Source: Athripsodes cinereus
Taxonomy: Eukaryota > Arthropoda > Insecta > Trichoptera > Leptoceridae
DNA length: 64,000 nt
Reading direction: 5' to 3'
NCBI GenBank assembly: GCA_947579605.1
Contig: OX388307.1
Location: 18,391,237-18,455,236 of the forward strand
A model generated the notes under the pieces. It worked only from the letters and a program-made list of their open reading frames with translations. It did not search any database and was not told where the DNA came from. This document shows, piece by piece, positions 34,801 to 46,793 of this stretch. Positions within the stretch are counted from its first letter, which is position 1. Each line of letters opens with the position of its first letter. The translations under genes and the position numbers were made by a program.

Positions 34801-37160
34801 AGCACATCTCTAGATGTACTTAGACGGAAACGGATTTTAACGCTTGATCGTTTACTGATATTAAGCTCGCTACCACAGAAGATTGCGAAGATCTTAGTAA
34901 ATTAACAAACACATGATGTTGTGTATTGTGACCTACGTACATATCTATTTAATGCAAATGTACCTACTGTTTTTTACAGGTGACAATTTATGTTTCAATG
35001 TCATGATTTCATTGTTACTGTAAATAAAATGTTTGTGTGTTTTTGTTTTATTGAACTAAGAACAATTTTAACAAATAAAGTAAGGTAGTTAATTGAAAAT
35101 CCGTCCAGATGTGGGCGGCGAAGGGAGGTGGGTGGAATTGCGGTGGTGGAAAGGACTGATCTCTGCAGGATAAGAGCTATCACTCCCTGAGATAAGACGG
35201 GATATGAAGCTAACACTGTACAAGTTTATCGTACGCACCGAACCATACTTTTAATACTCTTATTACTATAATGCGTATACTTGTCTCTATTATATGTATG
35301 TACATAATACCCAACAATATCTTCCTATATGTTATATAGTGATATAATTATATCATTTATATTTAGCAGGGCCAAGGATATTCTCTGGGCTAAATTGTTT
35401 CGTTTGTATTTAATACTAACGTTATAATTTATTTTTTTATAAACTCTACCGTAAATAACATTTAAATATGAATTACAGTAATTAATGTATTGTTCATATA
35501 TCGTAGTTGGCATTTGTATCATCTTTCTGAGATTAGAATCCATTTCACAGAATAAATTAAAATTACTAAATTAAACACACATAAATTAAAATTACTAACA
35601 CTTGTATATACCTGATAATTAGGTACATGCTGTTTTAAGATTGCAGTTAATTTGAATTCCTCAATTGTAGGACATTCCGTTATGGTATACCTAGTATTGT
35701 CTTAATACGATTAGGTTTAATATTTGATAATATTTGCGTAAATCAATTATTAATATTGTTAAATCCTATTTTCAACTGTTCGCATTTAGTTTCATGAAAG
35801 TGAAAAAAAAAACAGTTCCAGAATATCCCTACTTGGAAGACTGATGTGTTTGTTGTCCAATATTTCATCGACGCGACGTTAAGATGCCATTAGTTTTGTC
35901 ATCCAGTGAACTCGTGACAGGAGTCAAGTGGTATAGTAGTAAGCTATACTTACCACACTACTACTTGGACTAAGCGGTGTTGTCCAGCGAACATATCATA
36001 ATATAGGTACATGTATACCTATATGTGATACACAGCGAGCAACATACAGTACATCTATAAACCACAAAAACCACACACAGGATGTGTGCTTTGTGTATTG
36101 TCACCCTTCCACGGAAACATAGCAAAACGGATAAATATTCCTTCGCCACGGGGGGATGTAGAGTGTAGACTAATAGAAATCTGAGGACCTCCAACTCGAC
36201 TACATGTAACCTGCCACGTCAGAATAGACTCGAGAGAAATTCAGTTAATGTTCACACTCTGTAATAGCAATAATATGTATGTACAGGTCACAATCTAGGG
36301 GGAGGCGAGCCGGGCAAATGCCCAGAGCGCAAAAATCAATTCCTGGGATCGTGAAAATATTCTGTAATTAAACCGAAGAGATTGCGAAACATTTAAAATT
36401 ATTGCATCCTTTCGGAAGTTTAGCGACTGGAGGGGATTTTGAGTGTCACGAAATTCATCAAATTTCGGAATCTGAGATCTAAACAATGGGTGCTTTTTTG
36501 GAAAATTGATCATTAATATTAAATTTGGGAAATTTTAATAACAAAGGGCACCAAATATTATTTTTGTACGGAGCGGCTTAATAACTCGATCTGGCCATGT
36601 GCATTGATGGATATGGGTGTCGGGCCTCTGGATGGTGTTTATGTAGGACATGAATAATATATTCTCGGATTGTTATGTTAATTTTATTTAACAGTCTTGT
36701 AAATAATCGGATATTGTCTGGAGGACACTTTACTATTGTTGTAATATATACAACACATATCCAGAGCATGTTGATGTAGCTTTATGCAATTCAAATTGAT
36801 GGAATCGATACATTTATCATCTCGTTTCAGTTCCCTTTTCTTAGAGATTTGATTTTTTTATTAGTTTTGACTGCAGTTAGATTTTCTTCATAGAAGCTCA
36901 CCCATTATACATTGTGACAGAATTTAAATTGCATTTCAGTACTCACGATGTTTATAATTCGACCCGACTGTACCGCTTTAATTTGGGGAGATATTATTAT
37001 ACTTGCTATAAGTTAGAATTCGTAAACTTTGACTGCTTTTCGGCTGACTAATTGTAGGTACTCGTATCGCGGTCTTTGTACGGAAGTTTCGCTTCATTTC
37101 TTACATTGTGTGTTTAATTAATTTGTTATTACCTATATTACTCAAAAAAGTTTTATAAAT
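34801..37160. other. non-coding DNA with unassigned GC-richer patches
   Basis: No gene. Patches at 35100-35210 (GTGGGCGGCGAAGGGAGG), 36295-36330 (GGGGGAGGCGAGCCGGGCAA, which resembles hAT-type ends) and 36570-36640 probably derive from transposons. I cannot delimit them. Confidence 0.35.
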
Positions 37161-37164
37161 CAAT

Positions 37165-37270
37165 AATACATCTCAACTGCAGAATCATGTTTACACAATG
37201 TAATATTGTGCAAAATCCAATCGGAAGGAATGAGAAAGACGTCCCAACGCTTACGAATTGGCTCTAGGCT
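37165..37270. repeat. dispersed repeat, relative of 17850-17980
   Basis: It shares ATGTTTACACAATGTAAT and a CCCAACGCTTACGAATTGGC segment with 17850-17980. The first is in direct and the second in inverted orientation. Confidence 0.5.
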
Positions 37271-38575
37271 GTCTTAAACGATGATCACTTTCGGTGTTCA
37301 TATGTCCAAAAAATAATAAAAATTCTAAACAGTTTTAAAATTCTAAACTAATTATAATTATAAATAAATAAGTGATTTTAAAAAAATAATATAACATGAA
37401 TTTCCACCAAGATTTTCCGTCGGTCAAAAACAGCAGTTTTATAACTGTTTCCCTAGTTAATTACCGTTTGTCGATGCTCATTTTCAATATATGAATCAAA
37501 TAATTCAATGAAATACTAAGCACTTAGTAACATCATCACCATAATGAAGTGTATGCATATTTTGGTGCATAGGTACGTAAATTATTGACGAGAAAATTTA
37601 TGATACTCGATACCTTTCGCTTTGGATACATTCATTTATTATATTTTATTCTTTATCTCATTGCATTGTGAAAAGGTTATCTATCATTGAAAGTTGTTCA
37701 TATTTTTTATTGTATTTTGGGTACATTTTCTGCATTTGCTTATGTTTAATTATTAGTACAGTGATAATATCTTGTATAATTTTAATTATTAAGCTACGAC
37801 AATATTCTCACAAAGTTTCATAGTAAATAAATATATAATATATGTATACCCACCTTTTCAGTTATCATTGGGTAATGAATGTTTGGCGTGAGAATCTCAT
37901 ATATATTTTACACATATATAGATAATTGTGTATACTTTTAGATAGTTTATCGAGTAGTGGGTGTATTTGCTGCCTTAACGCGTCGTTGGATATAGGTATG
38001 CAAGATGATGAAGCCTATATTTTTTTGTGGTCTGCATGTGTAAAATCCCTTTTTTGTGGTCCCTGGTGGTAGGTTGGGTGTCTTGTGCCGCTGATAATAA
38101 GTTAAGGCAGGGGGTATGTGACATAACATCCTCCCAGGGAGGCTGGTTAGACTGTCAGACTGGCGCCTTAGCTCTCATCTCCCTCGCAGTGTCTCACTCT
38201 CCTGTTGTCATCTTGTCCCTTTTCGATGAAAAATAGGGCGCCATTTGACGGTGGGTGGAAATATTATACTTATGAAAGCCACTGAAATTTATATCTGAAC
38301 CTGAGACCACTCAACCTTGATCGTTGTATTATATCTAACGACATGATACTATTCTACGATCGGTTTCTTTAATAATACTATTAAATAACTATTACAAGTC
38401 TTCTTAATATTCTTATATCTCATATATATTATTATAATATATTCTCGTGGAATCTTACCATTTCAGTATGACATCGAAATAAAAGTGCATGTTCCATATA
38501 GTTTCTATCGTTTACTTGCTCTCACGTTAAAAATTTTCGCACAAACAAACACATTTTCCTCTTTCCCTTTTATCA
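37271..38575. other. non-coding DNA with a GC-richer patch
   Basis: AT-rich overall. Positions 38030-38235 are GC-richer (CTCCCAGGGAGGCTGGTTAG, GACTGGCGCCTTAGC) and resemble a retroelement 5' region on the minus strand, but no family can be named. Confidence 0.35.
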
Positions 38576-38579
38576 TAAA

Positions 38580-38760
38580 CCTCCCTCTATCGCCTCACCC
38601 TTGATTCTCCCATCCCCCGTCTCGAGGGGGTGATCCTGACTATCCTTGCCCAAACTACCCTCCGACCGACGGCATTCGGTCGGCGGCAGTCGTACAGGAC
38701 GGTTGTTCTTGGGAACAGCGCTTCAGGGTTGTGTACCCTCATACTATAATCCGTCCACGA
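38580..38760. other. GC-rich island, candidate promoter
   Basis: Pyrimidine-rich sequence (CTCCCATCCCCCGTCTCGAG) is followed by CCGACCGACGGCATTCGG, a near-palindrome with the neighbouring GGTCGGCGG, and GCAGTCGTACAGGACGGTTG with an initiator-like CAGTCG. It is the nearest of the three GC islands to the talin gene. Its role is inferred only from composition. Confidence 0.3.
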
Positions 38761-41094
38761 TATATTGTTACTGCACCAAAATATTTTATCAATTAACTAC
38801 CGTTTGCATCGTGTCTTACAATCATTTTACTTCGCGCTTTTTACTTAAATACAACTTAAGTCACTCTCCGTTTTTGTGTTAACTAACTCTAGAAACTTTT
38901 TTCAATCAATAGTTAGAACACAATTTTATATTTTCTACATTATTCATATTTTTTAGGAAATATGTTGACGTCTTCCTAATTATGTTTCCCGATTATCGTG
39001 ACATTGGTGCACATAGATATGTTGCGCTGTAACACTTTGTTTCATGTTTATAATAAACATTTGAAATATTTCTTCACATTCACGAGACACACGACGACTG
39101 CAGCCGCTGAGTTTTTGATTAAAAAAAAGTCATACATACTTCTTCTAAAACTTTTTAAACTCTCTTTCTGTGTTTATGCAAATGTAATTATAACTATGGT
39201 ATATTTGGAAATAAGCAAATTTGAAATCAGCGTAATGGCAACATTGGAAAGGACTTTAAGGTCAGATACTTTCATCAATTTATTTGATTTATTTGTATGT
39301 TAATGCATGCTTATAATTATTTAAATACCTACCTAATGTGATTTCTGTATAGAATTTTCCGTATTGTTTAAAATATTATTTTAGGTATTGTAATTAAAAT
39401 TCTAAAATAGATTCCTAATAAATAAGATACCGTAATTTTCCTGTAAGTATAACACTTTAATTACAAATTAATTCAGTGTTGGTTCCTTGCGTTCTTGAGT
39501 CTCTGGTGTTAATTAAATTTACTTCAGAATTTCTCGCAGATTTCAATTTTCCGCGCGGTTGTGAAAAACTTCCTATGATTATAATATTTTGTTTTGATTT
39601 GTTCGCATTTCCAAAGTTTCTCGTCGTGAGGAAAGATTTCTTAGATACCTATTAGTTTTATATTTTTTTTTGTTTCGAGTTATTAATATTATATCAATTG
39701 CAAAAAAAGTTTTATCGCAACCATGAATGTAACCTTTGTTTTTAAATTGCTCAAGTTTAGAGTGTATATTTGTTTTTTTTTCTGCATGAACATTATCGCA
39801 TTATTTTCTTGTAACATCGATGCATCAACACATTTTACATTATTTTATTTTTGTATGTTACATTCTCTTGTTAATTTTGGCAATACCCATACATTCTGTA
39901 TAAATAATATTTATCAACAGGATAATGATATATTATTAATTGTACTTTAAACAATCTTTATCGCAATTTAGTACCTGACGAGTTCTATATTTTACTTACA
40001 TATTTATATTGTACCCACATTATGAATTGGTACCTCGTTCATACACCGTATCACCTTATTCAGAATATTTATTGTGCCATTGATGTTTTTAAAGTATTTG
40101 TTTTGTTATCAGTTGATGTATGTATATAATTATTTTGTTACAGATTATATGCTCTCAAAATATTTATTAAATCTGATGCACAACGCTGTGTAATTGTCAT
40201 TATTGTTTTCTCTACAACATACCCGGTTTGTTAGGTCGACATAACTTGCCCATATTAGTAATGTAGCACCATACAAAGACTCTAACGATTACAATGCACT
40301 AACTACCCTTCCTTGTATCTTATGTACGTGTAATAGGGTACCTATATGACTGTGTATTACAGTATATTGTAAAGGATTAGGTAGCTACATTATTATCACT
40401 GAAGGGAGTCCCTCCATGAAGGGAACATAAGCTCATCTGATTGGCTTCCCGCTAGGCGCCCAAGACTTCTAGCGGCTGAAAACTCCAGGAAGAGTCTTCG
40501 CAACCATTCCACTGTTAGAAATTTATTTTAATTTGATTGGCAGATCATACAATTAATTACTGACTAATCTATCATTTTAAGACTAATCATAAAGTGACTT
40601 GTATAATGCGTAATATTTTGTTTCGTTGTAATTATTACTCGCTTACTCATATCCTTAATATAATGTTATTCCAGTTATACAATGAGGTGGATGATTTACT
40701 TAAATCTGTGTTGAGCGATTTGTTAAGTTTGTTTATTTTTAACGCTAATGCGGATGTGTCGAGTGATAAATAATAATTATTATAAGTAGGTACAGTATAT
40801 TGTATGTTGTATAATACAATTGTGCAGCTTGTAAGTCTGTATCGGCATTTATGCAGTATGATGCAACCAATATGTGACGAATATTATGAAAATGATAAGT
40901 AGGTAGATGTGTCATATATTATATTATGTGTGAACTCCCTATATAAATCCAGTCACGCACAATAACATTATTTATTGTATAGACTAGGTATACGCCGAGC
41001 ATCTTCTTGATATTGTTGTACCGCACATCTTCATCTTACGATTCCATTATATTATTTTCCCATACTGAATGACTGACTGACTGACTGACCGACA
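38761..41094. other. non-coding DNA
   Basis: No gene. Open frames at 38998-39303 and 39723-39950 are Phe/Leu/Cys-rich and look like chance AT-rich frames. A GC-richer patch at 40390-40510 is unassigned. A (GACT)n microsatellite is at 41066-41090. Confidence 0.4.
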
Positions 41095-42281
41095 CTCTAA
41101 ACCAGTGTTTCCCAACCTTTTTCTCCTCGCGAACCAAAAGTAAAATCCAACAGAATTTGGCGAACCCCCTATGAAGTCGTTAATGATAGGCAAAAAAACA
41201 ATAAAAAAATTAAGAACATTTATTTTACATATTGCACATACATTAATAAGACTAAAATGATTAATATTAATAAGATTATAAAAATAAGCTATAAAAATTT
41301 AATACAAAATAAATTTAACCAACTGGTTCTTATTTCAGCACATGTTCCCTTTGAAAAAGCTATTAATGGGATATTTTTAGCTGTTTCATGGAACAAAGCA
41401 ATTTAAAGTTTGGCTCAATATCTGATAATTTCAGTCTTAGATCAGGTTCTGCATTTAACCTGTTTCTATATTTATCTTTCAGATAAGTATATCTTGAAAA
41501 TCCTTTTTCGCGCAGATATGTTGTGCAGAATGGTAATAGAACTTCTATGGCTTTTTTTGACAGAACAGGATATTCATTTTTTATACTGAGCCAGAAGTCA
41601 AATAAGGAGTGATCTTTAAAAATAGCTTGCTGAGAACTGTCACGGGATAGCTCTATGAATTTTTCTTTTTCTAAGAAAGTTAGAGAGGTTTCTAAACTTA
41701 CATTTACTTGAAATGGACTACGTATCCAGTTGTTTAAGATGGATATATAGCATCTATTGGGAAAATAGTCATCGAAAGTTAATTGACGATGTTTCAGATG
41801 TTTACATATATTTCTTTTAATGTTTTCGTCAAGTTTCATCGAATTTTCTGATAAAAAAGTGCAGAGAGAACTGAAACATTCATACTCATTCATCTGGAGA
41901 CATTGGATCCAATAATTTATCTTTTTTAGCATAGCCTCAATTCTATCATGAACACTGAAAATGGTGACACCTGCGCCTTGTAATGACATATTTAATTCAT
42001 TTAATTTACAAAAGATGTCGGATAAGTAAAATAGCTTAACTAACTGTTGGCAACCATAAGATATAGATATAGGGCAGTATGCATACGTTCGAAACAACAG
42101 CGTGCAATCTGCATTGCATTTGTTGTGTTTTTTTTTAGTGTGTTTTTGTTTTTTTGCTTTTATTTTTCTTTGGCCATTTAGAATCCCGCCATTACGCTAT
42201 TATTTTCGCGAACCCCCTTTGTACACATAGTGAACCCCCAGGAGTTCGCGAACCACCGGTTGGGAAACACTGCTCTAAACG
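41095..42281 (-). mobile_element. hAT transposon with perfect 8-bp duplication
   Basis: CTCTAAAC flanks it on both sides (41095-41102 and 42274-42281). The TIRs start CAGTGTTTCCCAACC at 41103 and end GGTTGGGAAACACTG at 42273. TIR sequence, 8-bp duplication and the encoded protein all fit the hAT superfamily. The length of 1171 bp is too short for a full element, so it is internally deleted and keeps only the C-terminal part of the transposase gene. Confidence 0.93.
41363..42097 (-). pseudogene. hAT transposase, C-terminal part
   Basis: A 244-aa open frame. Its C-terminal portion has AIEVLLPFCTTYLREKGFSR followed by KYRNRLN and DLRLKLSDIEPNF, the hAT dimerisation-region signature of ZBED5/SCAND3-like proteins (typically '.FPTTYLCE.GFS...KYRNRL...DLR..LS.I.P'). 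The N-terminal BED finger and most of the catalytic core are absent. The final Met choice is arbitrary because the frame is a fragment. Confidence 0.85.
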
Positions 42282-43226
42282 GATGATTCGTTCTCTACGT
42301 TTTGGTTTGTAGATATAATAGAATAGTCTCCTAGTCCATAGATATTATAATATTATTTATAAAGCTATATTTGTTCCGCATCCAATGGTTCAGGGATATA
42401 CAAACCACGATTTCATCCAAAATTGAAAATAAAATCTACCTGTTTATCCCATCAATGCATTACCCGTAAAAGGGGCAGCAAATAAATTTAAATATTTTCC
42501 TCTTCGTGCAATTTTTTTCAAAAATATTCGTTATTATTTATGTATTCATTGGCCAAGAACGACTGCGTTTTGAGTAAAAGAAATTGGCGTTCCGTCCTTT
42601 CTCTTAACACCAATTGGAGATATGGCGTGAAAATGTAGTAGAAACATCTATGAAATAATGCATCACATACATTACAATATTTTACAAGTCGAAGGCTCCT
42701 GTACAGTAGGTACCTACTTGCACTTGTAAACTAAAATTTTATCCTCACAGGCGAATCTTTGGACTTAGTTTGAAGAGCAAAGAGAGTTGCTGGCCGCGAT
42801 ACCGCATACACATATATTTTTTATTTCTATACATTCTTCCCTTTACGGTTTTTTTCGAACACCATGTTGTTTTTTCTTCATTGGTCCAGTTAGAATTTAA
42901 AATTAAAAAATAATATCTGCCCACCGAAGAGTTTTACTTTTGGAAGACGTTTATCAGTATTGTGAACCTCTGACGTCTATTCCGGCTTACTAACGACTGT
43001 ACGCGGTTTCTCCGCTGTCCCAGTAAAATAGAAAACATGTAGGTATGTACCAAACATTGTGTAGGCGACTAGGCGCCCTTTCAGTTTCATATCAACGATA
43101 AACATAATAAAATCAAAATAAACTCACCAAATCGTATTGAGTATGCAAAGTGCGAATACATATTATATCATATCATACTGAGTCACTTCACACTTTTCAT
43201 CAATCTAATGTAGGTAAATTTATTTT
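42282..43226. other. non-coding DNA
   Basis: No feature recognised. Confidence 0.4.
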
Positions 43227-43412
43227 TAACCAAAGATATATTAGATCGGTAATTCAAAGAAAAAATCGGTCATGCAGCCAATTAAATTTTGCATCCAGTT
43301 TTAAACTGACGTTGGTTGTAAGACAATACATTACTAATGGTTGAAGGTCATCGATGTTGGAACACAAAAATTCGGAAAAAAATGTACCGCGCTGCATGTG
43401 CAATATGTCTGT
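43227..43412 (+). repeat. dispersed repeat, copy B (pair with 28618-28800)
   Basis: Direct-orientation relative of 28618-28800, roughly 90% similar by eye with small indels near 43255-43285. Confidence 0.7.
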
Positions 43413-43736
43413 TTTTAACGTAATTTTCACCGAAAAACGGACACCTAGAAAACGATGTTAACTCTTTCACTGTACATTTTTCTCTTAATAACGATATAGG
43501 ACCTTTAAGACGTATCTGAGGAACATGGAAAGTTGTTAGTTGGCTAATATTAACTTTTGTTTAAAAGTGGTGTAGTAATTTCCCCTTGTTTCTCCGTGGG
43601 AATAAGAAAAGAAAAAAATCATGCTCACTTTCGTATCAAAATTTATGTGTTCAATAATGAAGGAAAAGTATTTATTTTTCAAATTTAATTTATTTAACCC
43701 GTAATTGCTGTATAAACCTACTTTTATTACTCTCTC

Positions 43737-43792
43737 ATCATGGCATCACCCACAAGTGGGATAGTCAGCGGTCTAGTTGTATTATATATTCC
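43737..43792 (+). repeat. fragment of the CCCACAAGTGGG-family repeat
   Basis: CATGGCATCACCCACAAGTG, then GGATAGTCAGCGGTCTAG, matching the start of the copy at 28815-28945. Confidence 0.5.
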
Positions 43793-44892
43793 TATTATGT
43801 TATTACTACGAAGCAATTACTTCGAGTCAACTAACTACTTTTAATTTCTGATGGTTATTGAATTTCACACGATATGCATTAATTGTAGATAATATTTTAC
43901 GAACAAAAAAATCGCCTGTTACTTGTGTCAATAGCACTTTCCAGATTTTACTTTTCCACCGGAAATATAGGTACCTACCTACCTACCTACATTAATATTT
44001 ACGTCATGTCATTACTTTGTATGCAATCACATTTTATTTGTCCTTTGGCGATGTTTATCTATACGTGCGTGTATGCTTGATACATGTGTTATGCCATTTT
44101 ACATATGCCATTAGGAATACACGTCAATAATATGTATGACTGTATGACTGCGTGGGTGATCTTGTCGAACCATATTATTACCTCACAATAATATCGACGA
44201 CATAATATTATTATTATCAATTTTAAGAATGGTGAAGAATCGATTCAAATATATTTGGAAGCGATGTTACAATCGCGTTATGTACTTTGTCACGAAATAA
44301 TTAAATTGGCGTAGATATGTATTATGTAGGTACCTACCATACCCGAGGAAGTCTTTATAGATATTACTTCCGGTAGGAGGTGTATTTGACAATGATTATT
44401 GTTTGTAATTCGCATGTTTTTTCATCTCCTCTCTTCCACAGTTAAAAATATTGTTATTTTCTAATCTTCTATTTATACATGAGCTATGTGTGCTATACTC
44501 CCAGCTCCGTGTAACTTTGACGACTCAGGTGAGGAGACAGACGGTCAACTGAGGTGAAATATCACATAAATCCGCTCGTTTGTTTGTTTTTCTCTCACGA
44601 GCCTCGTTATATATTATTATAGTTTAACTTAACAATCTTACGTCAACATACAATCATGTAATACCTACACATTAAACATAATATTATCTTCTTGTATGTG
44701 CTTTTCGAGTGCCCACATTCGTTAATTTGTTTAATAGTTAAGAAATCTTACAATATGAATATACGTAATAATTATGTAATCTATTTACTGTGCGTGTGTG
44801 TGTGTAGGTATGGTATGGTTTGTGTATTAACATTAGCCGACGGATAATAAAGTGCAGCAAGGCGCGTGCTTCATTTATGATGTACCTACCGG
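43793..44892. other. AT-rich non-coding DNA
   Basis: It contains a GGTACCTACCTACCTACC microsatellite at about 43971. No gene. Confidence 0.4.
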
Positions 44893-45354
44893 TAGAGTAA
44901 GTGCAGCTAATGTGGGCTATGCATCTAATGTGGGCCACCTCAATAAATCGTTTATTTATAGTAAAAATGACCACAAAAATACAAAATGTATCTAAATGTA
45001 TTCCATAGATGGCAATACACAAGCTTAGTTTGATCCATACCCTCCATAATTTTGATAGTTCGTTAAAAATCATTTTTGAGGATAGTGACATATAAATTTC
45101 GTAGTGTTAAAAAAAGGGTTTTTGATAATTATACTAAAGGTATGTACCAAATGCAATTATATTTTCAAAATACGTGTATTTCTCTTCAAATGTGTGTCTT
45201 TTTTAAAATGAATTGAACAAATTTTGCAGGAGTTTTTATTGTTTTAAGATATAACATTGGGGGGCTGGTAATGTGGAATACTTTGATGCAGGTAATGTGG
45301 GCTAGTATTCCACATTACCTGCACATATTTTATATCTATTCTTCGTTTGTATTT

Positions 45355-46260
45355 TTAATGAAACGCGTATGAACATCTCATAATTTTTTTTAAAGGGCAG
45401 CACCCGCCACATACCTCGTGCCGTACCTGGAGATATGTTTCTCCATAACGACACACACATGCACAAATAGGATTTAATGTCGCATTTAAGCGAGAAATGC
45501 TGCCCCGAGGGAGCACTCTAGATTCAGTGGCCACACACCAAAAATGTTGGTGTAAAATGGAAGGGAAGAAATGGGAATATGCCATCCTCCCTATGCAATA
45601 TCGTTAGTTACTTGAAGGGGATATTAGGCTACCAAAGAAAGTACAGAAGTTTTTGAAGGCGAAAAAGTTTTTCCTTGTGGCCACCGAGTCTGCATGTCCT
45701 ACAGGTCCAGATAATGGACCACGAACAGCAACGAGCATCTCCTCTCTTTTCCTACTGATGTCGGTGTGGGAACAATCCCACAGAATATGTTCCGACATTT
45801 GGGATTCAGAATTACAAAAATTACATGAAGGGGATGATTTTATCTTAAACTGGAGAAGAAGCACATTAAATGCTCCATGGCCAGTAAGAAATTGTGTTGC
45901 GCAGTACTCGGGCTGAATCCACACAGAGTTTAAGGGCCACTTATCTTGCGGAAAGAAGAGAAAAGTTGTTCTACCAACAGGAAATACCGACCAACGGGAC
46001 TGCCACGCAGTGTAAAAAGCATCGAGACTCTCAGACTCAAATCGAAGGGGATCTGAAAGAGGCTGCAATTCAAGATCTCCAATCATTAAAGGACGATCTC
46101 TCTTAAAATTAAAAATACAGGCCCTTCGCTGAATCTCCAAATCCAGTGGAACCACGCCAGCCACCACAGGCAGTGTGTCTGTCGCGCATGTTTTATACGC
46201 CTTTGTCATGGCGACAAGAGGAAACCTCTGTGCATAAGTGCTTTTTTTGTGCATAAGGTT
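45355..46260 (-). pseudogene. 3' part of an R1-like LINE (end of RT ORF)
   Basis: An open frame of 216 aa (46254 to 45604) begins with a segment containing AYKTCATDTLPVVAGVVPLD and continues with LEIQRRA, Trp-rich stretches, TQFLTGHGAFN and a C-N-F-C...H...C finger-like set (CNFCNSESQMSEHILWDC). The LTGHG and C-x2-C-H-C elements are typical of the C-terminal end of R1/Jockey-group LINE polyproteins. A 3'UTR-like region of about 250 bases follows to about 45355. Insertion is inside the pogo element, so it is younger than that element. The 5' part is missing. Confidence 0.75.
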
Positions 46261-46272
46261 TCCTCTTGTGCC
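46212..46272. repeat. inverted repeat at the LINE 5' junction
   Basis: GACAAGAGGAAACCT on the left and AGGTTTCCTCTTGTG on the right, separated by a short loop with GTGCATAAG and a T run. It sits at the 5' end of the LINE fragment, as expected from twin-primed 5' inversion. Confidence 0.5.
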
Positions 46273-46319
46273 AATATGCCCAAGTTAATGGCATTGTAGT
46301 ATATTGCAGAGCTCTTTGC

Positions 46320-46590
46320 AAAACTTTACTTAAAAGTGCAATCTGAAGAACTTGCTGTGAATGGTTTTCGTCGAACAGGAATCTATCCTTTTGACCGAAA
46401 TCTGTTCAGTGAAGCGGATTTCACTGCTAGTGTCACCAGCATTACTGAAAGTCCCAAGTCACTATGTAGAAAAAACAGTGAATATACAGCAATATATAGC
46501 CCATGGGATATTTCTCTCGTTTCTTCTATCACCAAGACAGTAGCACGTAAAGGCCCAAATAAAAGTGAGGCCACTATTTTATCATCTAGT
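46320..46590 (+). pseudogene. pogo/Tigger transposase C-terminal fragment
   Basis: The frame reads [19 protein letters not shown], the conserved end of DDE_1 (pogo, Tigger, Jerky) transposases ('GF..TGI.PF....F.E.DF'), then SPWDISLV and a Ser/Lys-rich tail. The MITE at 46584 interrupts it. Removing the MITE and one duplication copy continues the frame with SPYKNSV, typical of this family. The catalytic DDE core is not visible upstream; the LINE insertion and deletions replaced it. Confidence 0.75.
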
Positions 46591-46793
46591 CCAATGATTC
46601 CCAAACTATGGTACGCGTACCACCAGTGGTACGTGACAACTATTAAGGTGGTACGCAAGCAGCTATGGCCATAGGACATACACAGTAAATAATTAGATAA
46701 AACGTTTTTAAATTCAGTTCAGTGGTACGCTACTGATTTATAATTTCGTGTGTGGTACGCGAAATTAAAAGTTTGGGAACCACTGATCTAGTC
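46584..46793. mobile_element. 194-bp hAT-type MITE
   Basis: ATCTAGTC flanks it on both sides (46584-46591 and 46786-46793). The ends are CAATGATTCCCAAACTATGG at 46592 and AAAGTTTGGGAACCACTG ending at 46785, inverted and like hAT ends. GTGGTACG words repeat inside. It has no coding potential. Confidence 0.9.

Noticed and set aside
45653..46106. Plus-strand genes in this interval
   Set aside because: They are shadows of the minus-strand LINE frame, which has recognisable motifs.
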